A DNA stretch of 64,000 nucleotides. Source: Candidatus Obscuribacter sp. GTDB lineage: Bacteria > Cyanobacteriota > Vampirovibrionia > Obscuribacterales > Obscuribacteraceae. The position numbers and the translations under genes were made by a program. Position 1 is the stretch's first letter. Each line of letters opens with the position of its first letter. The notes beneath the pieces were generated by a model. It saw only the letters and a list, made by a program, of their open reading frames with translations. It ran no database searches and was not told where the DNA came from. The stretch covers positions 1 to 64,000 of the forward strand of contig JADYXQ010000189.1 of NCBI GenBank assembly GCA_021772135.1, read 5' to 3'. Below, in pieces: positions 34,166 to 42,713 of the stretch.

Positions 34166-35137
34166 ATGAAGATGAAGACTTTAGAGAAAACGCAACGCGA
34201 TACATTTGATGCCGAAGAACTGTGCGAAATGGCCACAGTGCACTATCAATCTGTAATCGAAAACTCTGTAATCGAAAACTCTGTAATCGAAAAACCGGCT
34301 AAAGACATCTGGGACAAATTGGGAGCAGTGGCACCAATTGTTTCAGGCATGTTGATTTTTGTCATGGGCGGTTGGTTCACTTATACATTTAACCAACAAC
34401 AATTGCGTTTGCAAGAAATTCAAACAATTGAAAAATTTATTCCCCACTTAATGGGCAACGATCAGAGCAAAAGAGCGGCCATTTTAGCCATTTCATCGCT
34501 CACCAACGCAGAAATGGCGACTAAATTTGCGCAGATTTTCTCCAGCCCCGGAACGGTTTCGGCCTTACAATCACTGGCGGAGAACGGCACTGAAAAAGAT
34601 AAGAGCATAGCTACCGACGCCCTCGCCCGTGCTTTGGAGAATCTGGCGGCGCGTGAAAGCCGCCTTAACGACATTGAAGTTGCTTTCAATAAAACAGCCA
34701 CTGAGCGGGTCTCCAGCAATTCGAAAAATGACGGTCCTGCCGATCAAATTGACGAAGCGCAAAAGCTCGAGCATTTAGCTGTAGTTTGTCGCGAAAGAGG
34801 TCATCTGACCGCCGCCGAAGCTCTGCTTAAGCAAGCAGTAAATGTCAGGCTTAAGGCCACCGGCGACAGTAAAGATGCGGTCAATACACTGAGAAAGTTG
34901 GCGGAAGTTCAGCAGGCTCAGGGGAATAGCGCTGAAGCGGAAGAAACCAGCAAAAAAGTCGCCACGCTTGAAAACAAGCTCAACCCGTCGGTAAAAGAGC
35001 CGTCAGCCCCATCACCGCCTGCACCTCCAGCGGTCAAAGCAGTGGAAGAAAAGCAAGAAGCTAGACCAGCTCCGCAGCCTACTGAAGCTAGTGAAAAAGC
35101 CGGCAGTGAGCCAAAACCTGAAGCCGAAAATAACTGA
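34166..35137 (+). CDS. Single-pass membrane protein with TPR-like region
   Basis: 323 residues. A cytoplasmic N-terminal part of about 55 residues carries three copies of SVIEN from a 15-base tandem repeat. One membrane helix follows (about 57-75, GAVAPIVSGMLIFVMGGWFT). Next come a helical region, two TPR-like helix pairs (about 195-275; EHLAVVCRERGHLTAAEALL) and a Pro/Glu/Ala-rich tail. Partner and role unknown. The start is ATG 34166; an ATG at 34172 is also possible. Confidence 0.7.
   Translation: MKMKTLEKTQRDTFDAEELCEMATVHYQSVIENSVIENSVIEKPAKDIWDKLGAVAPIVSGMLIFVMGGWFTYTFNQQQLRLQEIQTIEKFIPHLMGNDQSKRAAILAISSLTNAEMATKFAQIFSSPGTVSALQSLAENGTEKDKSIATDALARALENLAARESRLNDIEVAFNKTATERVSSNSKNDGPADQIDEAQKLEHLAVVCRERGHLTAAEALLKQAVNVRLKATGDSKDAVNTLRKLAEVQQAQGNSAEAEETSKKVATLENKLNPSVKEPSAPSPPAPPAVKAVEEKQEARPAPQPTEASEKAGSEPKPEAENN
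34250..34294 (+). repeat. 15-base tandem repeat, three copies, in frame
   Basis: Units TCTGTAATCGAAAAC at 34250-34264 and 34265-34279 are identical; the third, at 34280-34294, differs at its last base. They encode SVIEN-SVIEN-SVIEK just before the membrane helix of the host protein. The near identity suggests recent slippage. Confidence 0.9.
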
Positions 35138-35371
35138 TCAATTTTTGATGTATTGATCCCAGTATTCAGTGCGCTCTTTCCAGGCACAGCTTTCGTTGCC
35201 GCAGATTAACGTCACTTTAGAACCTTTGGTTTCGAGGGCTGAATCGCCGGCGCCGTCCCAGACTGATTCGGTCATCTCCACAAATTTCTCGAAAGACTTA
35301 ACCGGCTTCTGGCAGGTGGGGCAAGGGATTTTGCCATTTTCGATGGCATTTTTTATAGTCGAAAGCGACAC
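35138..35371 (-). CDS. Small zinc-ribbon-like protein
   Basis: 77 residues with two Cys pairs, IPCPTCQK near residue 17 and LICGNESCAWKER near 56, spaced as in a zinc ribbon. No other domain, signal peptide or membrane helix. The start region has GGAG shortly before the ATG. It converges with the membrane protein gene, the two stop codons abutting. Family unknown; a regulator or metal-binding chaperone are guesses only. Confidence 0.6.
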   Translation of the reverse strand: MSLSTIKNAIENGKIPCPTCQKPVKSFEKFVEMTESVWDGAGDSALETKGSKVTLICGNESCAWKERTEYWDQYIKN

Positions 35372-35444
35372 TTTCTCCTCCAGGGAATAAATGACAATTG
35401 CTGCCGGTAATTGTAGTCGATACCGTTAAGAGGCGCGATCAGCC

Positions 35445-37226
35445 GTGCGCATCCGCGCTAAACTACTTCTTATGACAAAAATAACCGCTATTCTCGCTCT
35501 GGCCCTGATTATTGCCTGGCAATCAACTATTAATGCCCCGCTAGCTTCTGCACTTGACGGCGATTTGCAAAACCAGGCCAACGAGCTCTTCTGGCAACAT
35601 CACTATCGCAAAGCACACAAAGTCGTGCTCGAAATTCTCAAGGACGGCAAACTTTCTTGCGCAGATCGCGCTCGTTGCCTGACCAATCTGTCCATTTGCG
35701 AAGCCCAAATGGACGAAGAAGATTGCCAGAAGCACGCTCTGGCAGCATTAAAACTGGCCGACCCAAAATCTCTAACATATGCCGATGCCACGGCTATCAA
35801 CGCTCGCTGCCTGCTAATGAACGGTGATACAGAAAAAGCGCAGAAAGCCTACGAAGCGGCTATTCGCGTCGCTACTGCCTTGCAAGGTGAATGGGGCACT
35901 GATATAGCGCCTTTTTATGAGGGTCTGGCGGCATGCTGTATGCGCCAAAAAGATTTTGCTAAAGCAGAATCGCACTATTTTAAAGTGGCCAAACTCGACC
36001 TGATTAAATACGGTCCTGATGAAACCCACCTTGCCTGGAGCCTAATGAGTCTCAATGCTGCTGCCAGAGCCCTTAAACATGATCAGTTAGCCACCACCAT
36101 TTTTAAAAAAATGTTCTGGAATTTTCGTCATCAAAACGAACTGCGCATTTTGAGCGAGTATAAAGAAGTATCTGATAGCGAGGCATTTAAAGCGTCGCTT
36201 CGAGCACAACTTTACGGCACCGAAGGTGCCTTTGGTAATAGAGAGCTGGCACTAGATCTCATTAAAGATGGCATTCCCGAAAGCGCTCTGGCCAATCCTA
36301 TTGTTCGCCCCAAAACTTTTGATCACTGGTTTAAAGAAAGAATTGGCAGAGACCGCGCACCGGGAATGGCATTTTTTGATCCCACAAAAAAACTCAAGGG
36401 CATTATTGTCACCGTGCATGGTCTTGGTTTATATGGTGGTGCCTTTACACCATTTGCCACGCGCATTCAGCATGACGGCATCGGTGTAATTTCCTTTGAT
36501 GTGCGCGGGTTCGGCAGCTACCGCAACGATGAGCTATTGCAGCAACTAGACTTGCGTTCCACAGTGGCCGACATCAAACGCATTTTGACTGAACTGCGCA
36601 GCGATTATCCGCATACACCACTGCTAATACTTGGAGAATCAATGGGCGGGGCGGTCGCCTTGCGTATCGCCGCTGAGGCACCACACCTGGTAGACGCAGT
36701 AATTAGCTCGGTACCTTCCGGTTCGCGCTATCAATCGAAAAAAACCGCTTTAAAAGTCGGTTTGAAGTTTCTCAATAATAAACACACTCAATTTGACGTC
36801 ACTAAAGATGTTGTAGAAAAGGCCACCTGCAAGGCCGATCTGCGCGATATGTGGGAAGGAGACGAACACACGCGCATGAAACTATCGCCTTCCGAGCTTG
36901 TCAATTTTCAGAATTTCATGGGCGACAACGTCAGAGCAGCGCAAAAAATCGACAAAACTCCAGTAATCATTTATCAGGGTTACAGCGATAACCTGGTGAA
37001 ACCGATGGGCACACTGGCTATCTATCAAGCTATTCCGCAAAAAGATAAAGATCTGATTTTTATCGGCAGGGCGGAGCATCTAATTTTTGAAGAAGGCCAA
37101 TTTGATGACGTCATTTACAATGGTACTCTAGGCTGGATCTTGAGGCATTTACCCGACAAAAATACAATTTCAGCTCAAGTTGAACCTTGTGATGAGCCGA
37201 AGAAGACGCAGAGCCATGAAAAATAA
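35445..37226 (+). CDS. Secreted fusion of TPR region and alpha/beta hydrolase (monoacylglycerol lipase-like)
   Basis: 593 residues: a signal peptide (ITAILALALIIAWQSTINAPLASA), a TPR-like helical half (about 45-250), then an alpha/beta hydrolase (about 300-575) of the Hydrolase_4 type. The oxyanion region is TVHGLGLYGGAF near 325, the nucleophile Ser lies in LGESMGGAVA near 398, and the acid Asp is probably in YQGYSDNLVKP, with His in GRAEHLIFEE. Likely a periplasmic or outer-surface esterase acting on lipids or small esters, tethered by TPR contacts. GTG 35445 is used; ATG 35472 would still leave a signal peptide. Confidence 0.82.
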   Translation: MRIRAKLLLMTKITAILALALIIAWQSTINAPLASALDGDLQNQANELFWQHHYRKAHKVVLEILKDGKLSCADRARCLTNLSICEAQMDEEDCQKHALAALKLADPKSLTYADATAINARCLLMNGDTEKAQKAYEAAIRVATALQGEWGTDIAPFYEGLAACCMRQKDFAKAESHYFKVAKLDLIKYGPDETHLAWSLMSLNAAARALKHDQLATTIFKKMFWNFRHQNELRILSEYKEVSDSEAFKASLRAQLYGTEGAFGNRELALDLIKDGIPESALANPIVRPKTFDHWFKERIGRDRAPGMAFFDPTKKLKGIIVTVHGLGLYGGAFTPFATRIQHDGIGVISFDVRGFGSYRNDELLQQLDLRSTVADIKRILTELRSDYPHTPLLILGESMGGAVALRIAAEAPHLVDAVISSVPSGSRYQSKKTALKVGLKFLNNKHTQFDVTKDVVEKATCKADLRDMWEGDEHTRMKLSPSELVNFQNFMGDNVRAAQKIDKTPVIIYQGYSDNLVKPMGTLAIYQAIPQKDKDLIFIGRAEHLIFEEGQFDDVIYNGTLGWILRHLPDKNTISAQVEPCDEPKKTQSHEK

Positions 37227-37824
37227 AATTAAAAAGCTGGTTGTTTTGAGCGCCATTCTGCTGATACCGCAGGCAGTGCGCGCTCAGGGCAGCAATAACT
37301 ATCAAAACTGGTATCCACAAAGCATAGCTTTACCCAGTGGGCACAGTTATCCCTGTGCCCTTACAGCCTTACCGTCCAATCTTGAAGGCGTGCCGGCTCC
37401 TGAACGTGCTTTCATCAATCATATTTACGCCATGCTTCTGCAGTGCGTGCAAGCGAAAACTATAATGATTGACTCGCTGCGGCGAGATAGTGCAGGTGGC
37501 TTTACCCAGTCTTATGGCACCTACTATGCCAAAACCACCCAGGCAAGGCAAAAGATTATGGCTGAACCAGTACCTGGTGGCCTTCAGGGTTTTAGAGATG
37601 GAGTAGTTAGCGCCATCGACCAGCAGATACTTTTTTTCGGCAAAGCGTCAAGAGCTAGAAGTGCCGGTAAATCATTTCAGGAAATTATTGGCTATCCCGA
37701 AGGTCGGACTGCTTCCAGCTTACTGATTCAGGCCTGGGGTGCTATGCAATCGCGTTATCCTAATCTGTCTGCACCAGTGAAAGATAGCGCCTACCACCAT
37801 CTCTGCGCACTCGATTTGTTTTAG
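37216..37824 (+). CDS. Small secreted protein of unknown function
   Basis: About 202 residues with a clear signal peptide (MKNKIKKLVVLSAILLIPQ then AVRAQG cleavage). The mature part is helical, without a recognised domain; Cys residues at both ends could form disulphides. ATG 37216 is chosen because the signal peptide begins there; it overlaps the end of the hydrolase gene by 11 bases, so the two are probably translationally coupled. Function unknown. Confidence 0.7.
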   Translation: MKNKIKKLVVLSAILLIPQAVRAQGSNNYQNWYPQSIALPSGHSYPCALTALPSNLEGVPAPERAFINHIYAMLLQCVQAKTIMIDSLRRDSAGGFTQSYGTYYAKTTQARQKIMAEPVPGGLQGFRDGVVSAIDQQILFFGKASRARSAGKSFQEIIGYPEGRTASSLLIQAWGAMQSRYPNLSAPVKDSAYHHLCALDLF

Positions 37825-37826
37825 CG

Positions 37827-37856
37827 TAGGCAGTTTTTAGCTAGGCAGTTATTAGC
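37827..37856 (+). repeat. 15-base direct repeat, two copies, after a stop codon
   Basis: TAGGCAGTTTTTAGC at 37827-37841 is followed directly by TAGGCAGTTATTAGC at 37842-37856, with one mismatch. It begins two bases after the stop codon at 37822-37824. Confidence 0.8.
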
Positions 37857-37925
37857 GTAACAATGCGCCATTAATTGCCCACCACTTCCGTGGCTTAGCT
37901 ATGATCAAGGCTCTTTGAGGAAATT

Positions 37926-38354
37926 ATGAACTCGTTTCAAGTGCATCGTCGTTTTGAGACCAAAATGACTATTCGAGTAGCCACTTATGACATCGATTAT
38001 GCCAATCACGTCTCCAATATCGTCTATTTCCGCTGGTTGGAAGATTTGCGATTGCAACTTCTGGAAGAAAACTTTCCTCTGGAAGAACTGATGAGCCAGG
38101 TCTATATGCCGGTATTGGCTTCGTCATCTATTGAATACAAAAAAGCTGTCAGACTTTTTGATCGGCCGGTGGGGCACATGTGGATCGAAAGATTAGGCGC
38201 TGCCAGCATGTACTTTGTCGGCGAATTTCTGGTGGATGGCCAGGTTACTACTAAAGCCAGCCATATCGGTCTTTTTGTCGACTCAAAGACGCAAAAACCC
38301 GTAAAAATTCCAGCGCAAATAGTAGAAAAATTTGCTAATTATCGAGGCACTTAA
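37926..38354 (+). CDS. Hotdog-fold acyl-CoA thioesterase (4HBT family)
   Basis: 142 residues. The catalytic signature DIDYANHVSNIVYFRWLEDLR near residue 23 is that of 4-hydroxybenzoyl-CoA thioesterase-like enzymes, with the active Asp in the DxDxxxHV motif. It hydrolyses an acyl-CoA, type unknown. GAGGA precedes the ATG. The bdhA-like gene starts two bases after its stop, so they form an operon, perhaps dealing with short acyl-CoAs. Confidence 0.88.
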   Translation: MNSFQVHRRFETKMTIRVATYDIDYANHVSNIVYFRWLEDLRLQLLEENFPLEELMSQVYMPVLASSSIEYKKAVRLFDRPVGHMWIERLGAASMYFVGEFLVDGQVTTKASHIGLFVDSKTQKPVKIPAQIVEKFANYRGT

Positions 38355-38356
38355 CT

Positions 38357-39154
38357 TTGACCGACCAGGCTGCTCCTAATCAAAATACAGTACTTGTGAC
38401 AGGCGCTACATCGGGCATTGGTAGAGCTGTAGCACTGGGTTTCGCCAGAAATAATTATGCCGTGGCGATAAACGGGTTTGGCCAGGAAAACGAAACTAGT
38501 GCGATTTTAGACGAACTTAAAGCTAGTGGTGCCACAAAAGCAATACATGTGCCGTCAGATATGAGTCAAGCGGGTGATATAGAAACATTGATAAGCACTA
38601 CGCAAGAACAGCTTGGTTCCATTGATGTATTGATCAATAATGCCGGAATTCAGTACACCTCATTGGTTGAAGATTTTCCTGCCCAGAAGTGGGATCAAGT
38701 CATTGCCATCAATCTGACGTCGGCATTTCACACCATCAGACTGGCTTTGCCGATGATGAAAGCGCGCAATTTTGGACGCATCATCAATATTGCATCGGTG
38801 CACGGTCTGGTGGGCTCGGTGCAAAAGGCCGCCTATGTGGCGGCTAAACACGGAATTATCGGTCTGACTAAAGTGGTGGCACTGGAGAGCGCTGAGCAAA
38901 ATATTACGGCAAACTCGGTTTGCCCTGGATGGGTGCTCACCCCTTTAGTGGAAGCTCAGCTTCAAGCAAATGCTAAAAGAGATAATGTCAGCAGTGAGCA
39001 AGCAGTGCACAATTTGCTTCTGGAAAAACAGCCGAGTTTGCGATTTGTACCCTTAGACGAGCTTTCACAACTTTGCCTTTTTCTCGCCTCACCTGGTGCT
39101 TCTTCGATTAATGGTGCGGCCTTACCCATAGATGGCGGCTGGACCGCACGATAA
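38357..39154 (+). CDS. bdhA: 3-hydroxybutyrate dehydrogenase (SDR family)
   Basis: Oxidises 3-hydroxybutyrate to acetoacetate with NAD. 265 residues; VTGATSGIGRAVA (cofactor Gly motif), NNAGIQ, IASVHG (catalytic Ser), and AAYVAAKHG (Tyr and Lys) are all present. The end carries the family-specific NSVCPGWVLTPLVEAQ and LEKQPSLRFV. The start is TTG. It fits breakdown of polyhydroxybutyrate, although no PHB synthase or depolymerase is in the window. A different beta-hydroxyacid SDR is possible. Confidence 0.88.
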   Translation: MTDQAAPNQNTVLVTGATSGIGRAVALGFARNNYAVAINGFGQENETSAILDELKASGATKAIHVPSDMSQAGDIETLISTTQEQLGSIDVLINNAGIQYTSLVEDFPAQKWDQVIAINLTSAFHTIRLALPMMKARNFGRIINIASVHGLVGSVQKAAYVAAKHGIIGLTKVVALESAEQNITANSVCPGWVLTPLVEAQLQANAKRDNVSSEQAVHNLLLEKQPSLRFVPLDELSQLCLFLASPGASSINGAALPIDGGWTAR

Positions 39155-39175
39155 TAGTCTATTTTGGAAATCCCG

Positions 39176-40732
39176 ATGAAAAAAACTGTTTTCTCTTTAG
39201 CGGCCCTGGTGTCTCTTTCTTTGTCGCCGGCGCAAAGCGCCCCGGCGGCCAGAGATTGCGCTACATCATGTAAAAGCTGGCTCACTCGCGCTGACATCAG
39301 TCATTCGCGTGTGGGGGTGGAAGTAATGGAATTGCCTTCGGGCAAAATTGCATTTGAAAGCAGCGGTAGCAAAAGATTTACGCCGGCCTCCACCGCAAAA
39401 GTGATTACAACTTCTTGCATATATGACTTGCTAGGTGCCAATTATGTTTATCGCACAAGACTTTTGAGCAATGGCGTTCTTGATGGCGGAATTTTAAAAG
39501 GCGACCTGATTTTAGAAACCAGTCAGGATCCAAGCCTTAAACGCAATGACCTGGTTAAACTCGTGCGCGATGCCGGTGTCACTCAAGTTGAAGGCAAAGT
39601 CTATGTGGCATGCCCGCCGGACGGTCATGATAATTATGCCGTGAGTTGGTTAGCTGAAGATTTTGGTCAAGACTGGATGCCGGTTTCATCAAATCTGGTG
39701 GTTGACAGCAATATCGCTTATGTTAGCGGCATACCTAAACAGCTGCGCGTCACCGACACCAGATCGACCGGCATTGCGGTTTTAGACACGCTGGCGCAAT
39801 CGGGAATAGGCTCTGCCTGGCTGTCGCTTGATCCCAATACCAATATGGTAAGCGTCAATCGCGGTACCGCCTATAGTAGCAATGGCAAAATCGACGCATC
39901 AATAAAACGTGATGGTCCATTCGTTGTGGCTAACCCCGATGCTTACAATGCGGCCATTTTTCAATCAATTTTAAATGACCAACACGTCAATGCCAGCTAT
40001 CCGATGGTGACCACTTTCGGCTCATACAAAGAAGCGCGCACTATTTTGTCAGAGCATGTCTCTAAGCCACTGTCGCAAATTATTCGCCTCTGCCTGCACG
40101 AAAGTGACAACCTTTATGCTCAACAGTTACTGCGAACTATTGCCCTTGCCGGCGATACCAGAACCACGAAGTCGAAAAGTAAAAGAGTTGACGCCCGCAC
40201 TCTGGAAGAAAAAGGGCTGAACAGAATCGGCGAGTGGCTTTCTTCTTTAGGAGTACCCGGCCGAGAAGTGGTGATGTTCGACGGTTGCGGCCTCTCCCGC
40301 AAAGACTGCCTCACTCCCCACGCATTAAACCTGGTCTTGAAACACATGTCGGGTGAAGGGCTTGATGGACCCTATCTCGATTTACTCAAAGCCACCGGTG
40401 AAGGAGCCAGCTCTTTTCGCTTCAAGACCGGTGCTATGGACACCGTGCGTGCCATAAGCGGCATCTTGATCAACAATTACAATCAAAAAGAAGCAGTCAC
40501 TATTATGATCAATGGTCATACACCGTCGGTGAAAGACTTGCGCATCGCTCTTTCAGACCTGATAGAGCGATTGAAGAATTCTTCCATCAGTCGCTCTGAG
40601 TCTGCACCCCCTTCTGGCGGCGCAACCAGTAATGCTGTTGCTGTTCCAACACCTGTTAGAACTCATACTCAGCCGCAAAAGCGTGGGAGCGGACGCAGTC
40701 AGGTTCATCGCACAACAAAACGCAGGCACTAG
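39176..40732 (+). CDS. dacB: D-alanyl-D-alanine carboxypeptidase/endopeptidase, PBP4 family (S13)
   Basis: A periplasmic penicillin-binding protein that trims or cuts peptidoglycan cross-links. About 518 residues with a signal peptide. Active-site motifs are SxxK as STAK (S72), SDN in LHESDNLYAQQLL, and KTG in FKTGAMDTVRAISG. The long insert between SxxK and SDN is typical of class C PBPs. The C-terminal 50 residues are Pro/Thr/Arg-rich. ATG 39176 with GGAAA upstream is preferred over a TTG 12 bases earlier. It lies 21 bases after bdhA. Confidence 0.9.
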   Translation: MKKTVFSLAALVSLSLSPAQSAPAARDCATSCKSWLTRADISHSRVGVEVMELPSGKIAFESSGSKRFTPASTAKVITTSCIYDLLGANYVYRTRLLSNGVLDGGILKGDLILETSQDPSLKRNDLVKLVRDAGVTQVEGKVYVACPPDGHDNYAVSWLAEDFGQDWMPVSSNLVVDSNIAYVSGIPKQLRVTDTRSTGIAVLDTLAQSGIGSAWLSLDPNTNMVSVNRGTAYSSNGKIDASIKRDGPFVVANPDAYNAAIFQSILNDQHVNASYPMVTTFGSYKEARTILSEHVSKPLSQIIRLCLHESDNLYAQQLLRTIALAGDTRTTKSKSKRVDARTLEEKGLNRIGEWLSSLGVPGREVVMFDGCGLSRKDCLTPHALNLVLKHMSGEGLDGPYLDLLKATGEGASSFRFKTGAMDTVRAISGILINNYNQKEAVTIMINGHTPSVKDLRIALSDLIERLKNSSISRSESAPPSGGATSNAVAVPTPVRTHTQPQKRGSGRSQVHRTTKRRH

Positions 40733-40766
40733 CCTCGAGCTTGGCTTTCAGTTTGGATGTGAAATA

Positions 40767-41504
40767 CTAGCGGACTGCGTGATGAGCGACAGCGCTTAAA
40801 TTGGCCGCTAGAATCGTGTGACTTTCAGGTTGTTGCTGATCTTCGTAAACAGCCTTAATGCGCTTTTTCAAAGCCAGCAAAGTGCGTGGCAATTCATTTT
40901 TGACGCCTTCTCTAACGGCCCATTGCGGTACAAAGAAACCTGGATCGATAAACATGCTGTAGGTCAACGCTGTTTTAGTGCCGCCTTCAGCTGGGCTCAT
41001 GTCCCAGAAACCGCGAAAATCTTTGAGTGTGCCGCCAATGCGTTTGAATTCGATACGGCCGCCCTTTTCAGTTTGTTCGTAGCGTGACTCAACGGTGTAG
41101 GCCATTTGTGGCATGAACGGAATGGGAGCGGTATCAAGAGTCATTTTCAGAACCGAAAAATTAGCTTGATCGGTAACTACTTCTACTCTTTTGACACGCG
41201 GAGCAATGCGACCGGCGAACTCAAAAGGGTTGACCATGATTGGCCAAACTTTGTCGGGAGACTGATCAATAATGATGCGGCCGGTGACATATTTTTGCGC
41301 ACCGATTCCCTTAAGGCCAACCACTACTTCGCCACGGCCCAGCTTCTCGAGATTGGCCTTTTCTTCAAGAGCTGCCTTTTCACTGCCGCTCTTGTCGACG
41401 CTCTCAGCATATGACGGCACCACCGGTGAAGTCATTGTTACAGTCAGGGCGATGAGCAAACTTGTAGCAGCGCATTTGGCCACTTGATGAAGACTAAAAG
41501 TCAT
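40767..41504 (-). CDS. Secreted SRPBCC (START/polyketide-cyclase-like) protein
   Basis: 245 residues: an N-terminal signal peptide (CAATSLLIALTVTMTSP), then an SRPBCC fold at about 60-225 with the pocket-lid motif GRIIIDQSPDKVWPIMVNP and RGFWDMSPAEGGTKTALTYS. Such domains bind hydrophobic ligands. Unusual features are the export signal and the lack of a catalytic partner. The ATG lies about 20 bases downstream of a long inverted repeat. Ligand unknown. Confidence 0.8.
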   Translation of the reverse strand: MTFSLHQVAKCAATSLLIALTVTMTSPVVPSYAESVDKSGSEKAALEEKANLEKLGRGEVVVGLKGIGAQKYVTGRIIIDQSPDKVWPIMVNPFEFAGRIAPRVKRVEVVTDQANFSVLKMTLDTAPIPFMPQMAYTVESRYEQTEKGGRIEFKRIGGTLKDFRGFWDMSPAEGGTKTALTYSMFIDPGFFVPQWAVREGVKNELPRTLLALKKRIKAVYEDQQQPESHTILAANLSAVAHHAVR

Positions 41505-41523
41505 TATTTCTCCAGAACACTAG

Positions 41524-41572
41524 CCTGCAGCCTAATTTCAAAACGTCGTGCCCTAATTTGAAATTATGCAGG
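41524..41572. repeat. Long interrupted inverted repeat upstream of the SRPBCC gene
   Basis: CCTGCA (41524-41529) and TAATTTCAAA (41533-41542) pair with TTTGAAATTA (41557-41566) and TGCAGG (41567-41572), giving a 16-bp stem with one three-base bulge and a 14-base loop. The position suggests a leader hairpin or operator for the minus-strand gene. Confidence 0.6.
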
Positions 41573-41924
41573 ATGACGACTTCTATAGTCGACTAAAAGA
41601 TATAAGCCGTCAAGTGCACGACCAGCATAGCGCATATATCTTAGCAACCTCGCAAAGGTGCACCATGACAATCGAACGTAGTATCCGCTAGATATCAAGC
41701 GGAGCGTCGATCGAGAAAGTTTTATCTGCGTGGTGAAAAAATATCCAGTTTATTGACCGTCGAGCTTATATCACCGTATCTGGTGGCAAGAGCTAAACCT
41801 AACTGGTTCTGCTTTCACCGCCTGATAGATTTTTAGACGTGTGCCTATCTCTAAATGTTTCTCAGGTGCAATGAAAGTTTGCAAGTTTTATAAAGAGGAT
41901 TGGCCTTGACTACCTCCCTCAGAG

Positions 41925-41965
41925 TATAATAGGTGTCGCAATTGCTGCTGTCCGCTTGAGGACAG
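41925..41965 (+). promoter_or_regulatory. Candidate promoter and leader hairpin of the GGDEF-like gene
   Basis: A consensus -10, TATAAT, lies at 41925-41930. The -35 is unclear: TTGACT sits only 13 bases upstream, and TTGGCC sits 19 bases upstream. CTGTCC (41948-41953) and GGACAG (41960-41965) form a short hairpin in the leader. AAGAGGA at about 41982 is the ribosome binding site. Confidence 0.4.
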
Positions 41966-41995
41966 TGGCACTAGTAGTACTCAAGAGGATACGAG

Positions 41996-42700
41996 ATGCC
42001 TACCTTCGATAAAGATCAGCAGCCACTTTTCGCCAGAGAAGGTTTATTCAGGCAGAAATTGAATCAATTGCGCACTGGCGAAAACCAGAATCCGCGTACA
42101 CCGCCGGCTGATGCCTCCTCGCGCTATCGCGAACTGGAGCAAGGCAGCTACATTTCTAATGTCAAAGAAAGTCTCTCTAAAGCCGACCCCGATGAAAAAG
42201 ACCGTGCAGCGCTTCTGGATAACGCCACTGAACTCTACAATCGCTCGGCCATCACCACCATTATTCGCAATGAACTGAAGCGCTCTAAGCGTTACAAGCA
42301 CAATCTGAGCCTGCTTGTGCTCACCATTGATGACCTGGACACCGTGAGCCAGAAGCATGGAGCAGCAACTACTGACTCTATTATCAAAGGTGTGGCCACC
42401 TTCTTGATGGGAATCATCCGTGACGTAGACATCCCTGCCCGTTACGACAGAAATACGTTCCTTGTGCTCTGCCCTGATACCGAGCCTAAAGGCGTCAGCA
42501 TTTTGGCCGAGCGCATTCGCAGCAAAATCATGCTCACTAGAGTTTCAGACGTCGGGCAGAACTGGCACGTTACTGTCAGCCAGGGTATTGCCGGCTTCCC
42601 GGGCGCTGCTGTTAAGGGCGAAGAACTCATTGAAAATGCTGTGATCGCCGCTAATACGGCCCTCAAAAACGGCGGCAATCAAACCGTTATCGCCGAATAG
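41996..42700 (+). CDS. Degenerate GGDEF-domain protein
   Basis: 234 residues: an N-terminal polar region of about 75 residues, then a GGDEF fold (LYNRSAITTIIRNELKRSKRY onwards; LLVLTIDDLDTVSQKHG; SILAERIRSKI; VTVSQGIAGFP). The signature loop normally read RYGGDEF is RYDRNTF, so diguanylate cyclase activity is not expected. It may bind GTP or cyclic-di-GMP, or act as a scaffold. A second degenerate relative is at 62590-63285. It is convergent with the second GspE-N-like repeat protein and shares its terminator region. Confidence 0.85.
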   Translation: MPTFDKDQQPLFAREGLFRQKLNQLRTGENQNPRTPPADASSRYRELEQGSYISNVKESLSKADPDEKDRAALLDNATELYNRSAITTIIRNELKRSKRYKHNLSLLVLTIDDLDTVSQKHGAATTDSIIKGVATFLMGIIRDVDIPARYDRNTFLVLCPDTEPKGVSILAERIRSKIMLTRVSDVGQNWHVTVSQGIAGFPGAAVKGEELIENAVIAANTALKNGGNQTVIAE

Positions 42701-42713
42701 AAGCTGCTCATAA

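Larger units (their letters stand above)
41505..41995. other. 491-base intergenic region between divergent genes
   Basis: No gene seen. It contains a long interrupted inverted repeat at 41524-41572 near the SRPBCC gene, a TATAAT box and a short hairpin ahead of the GGDEF-like gene, and several small palindromes (for example around GTCGAC at 41591-41596). The middle, 41620-41880, shows nothing I can name. Confidence 0.6.
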
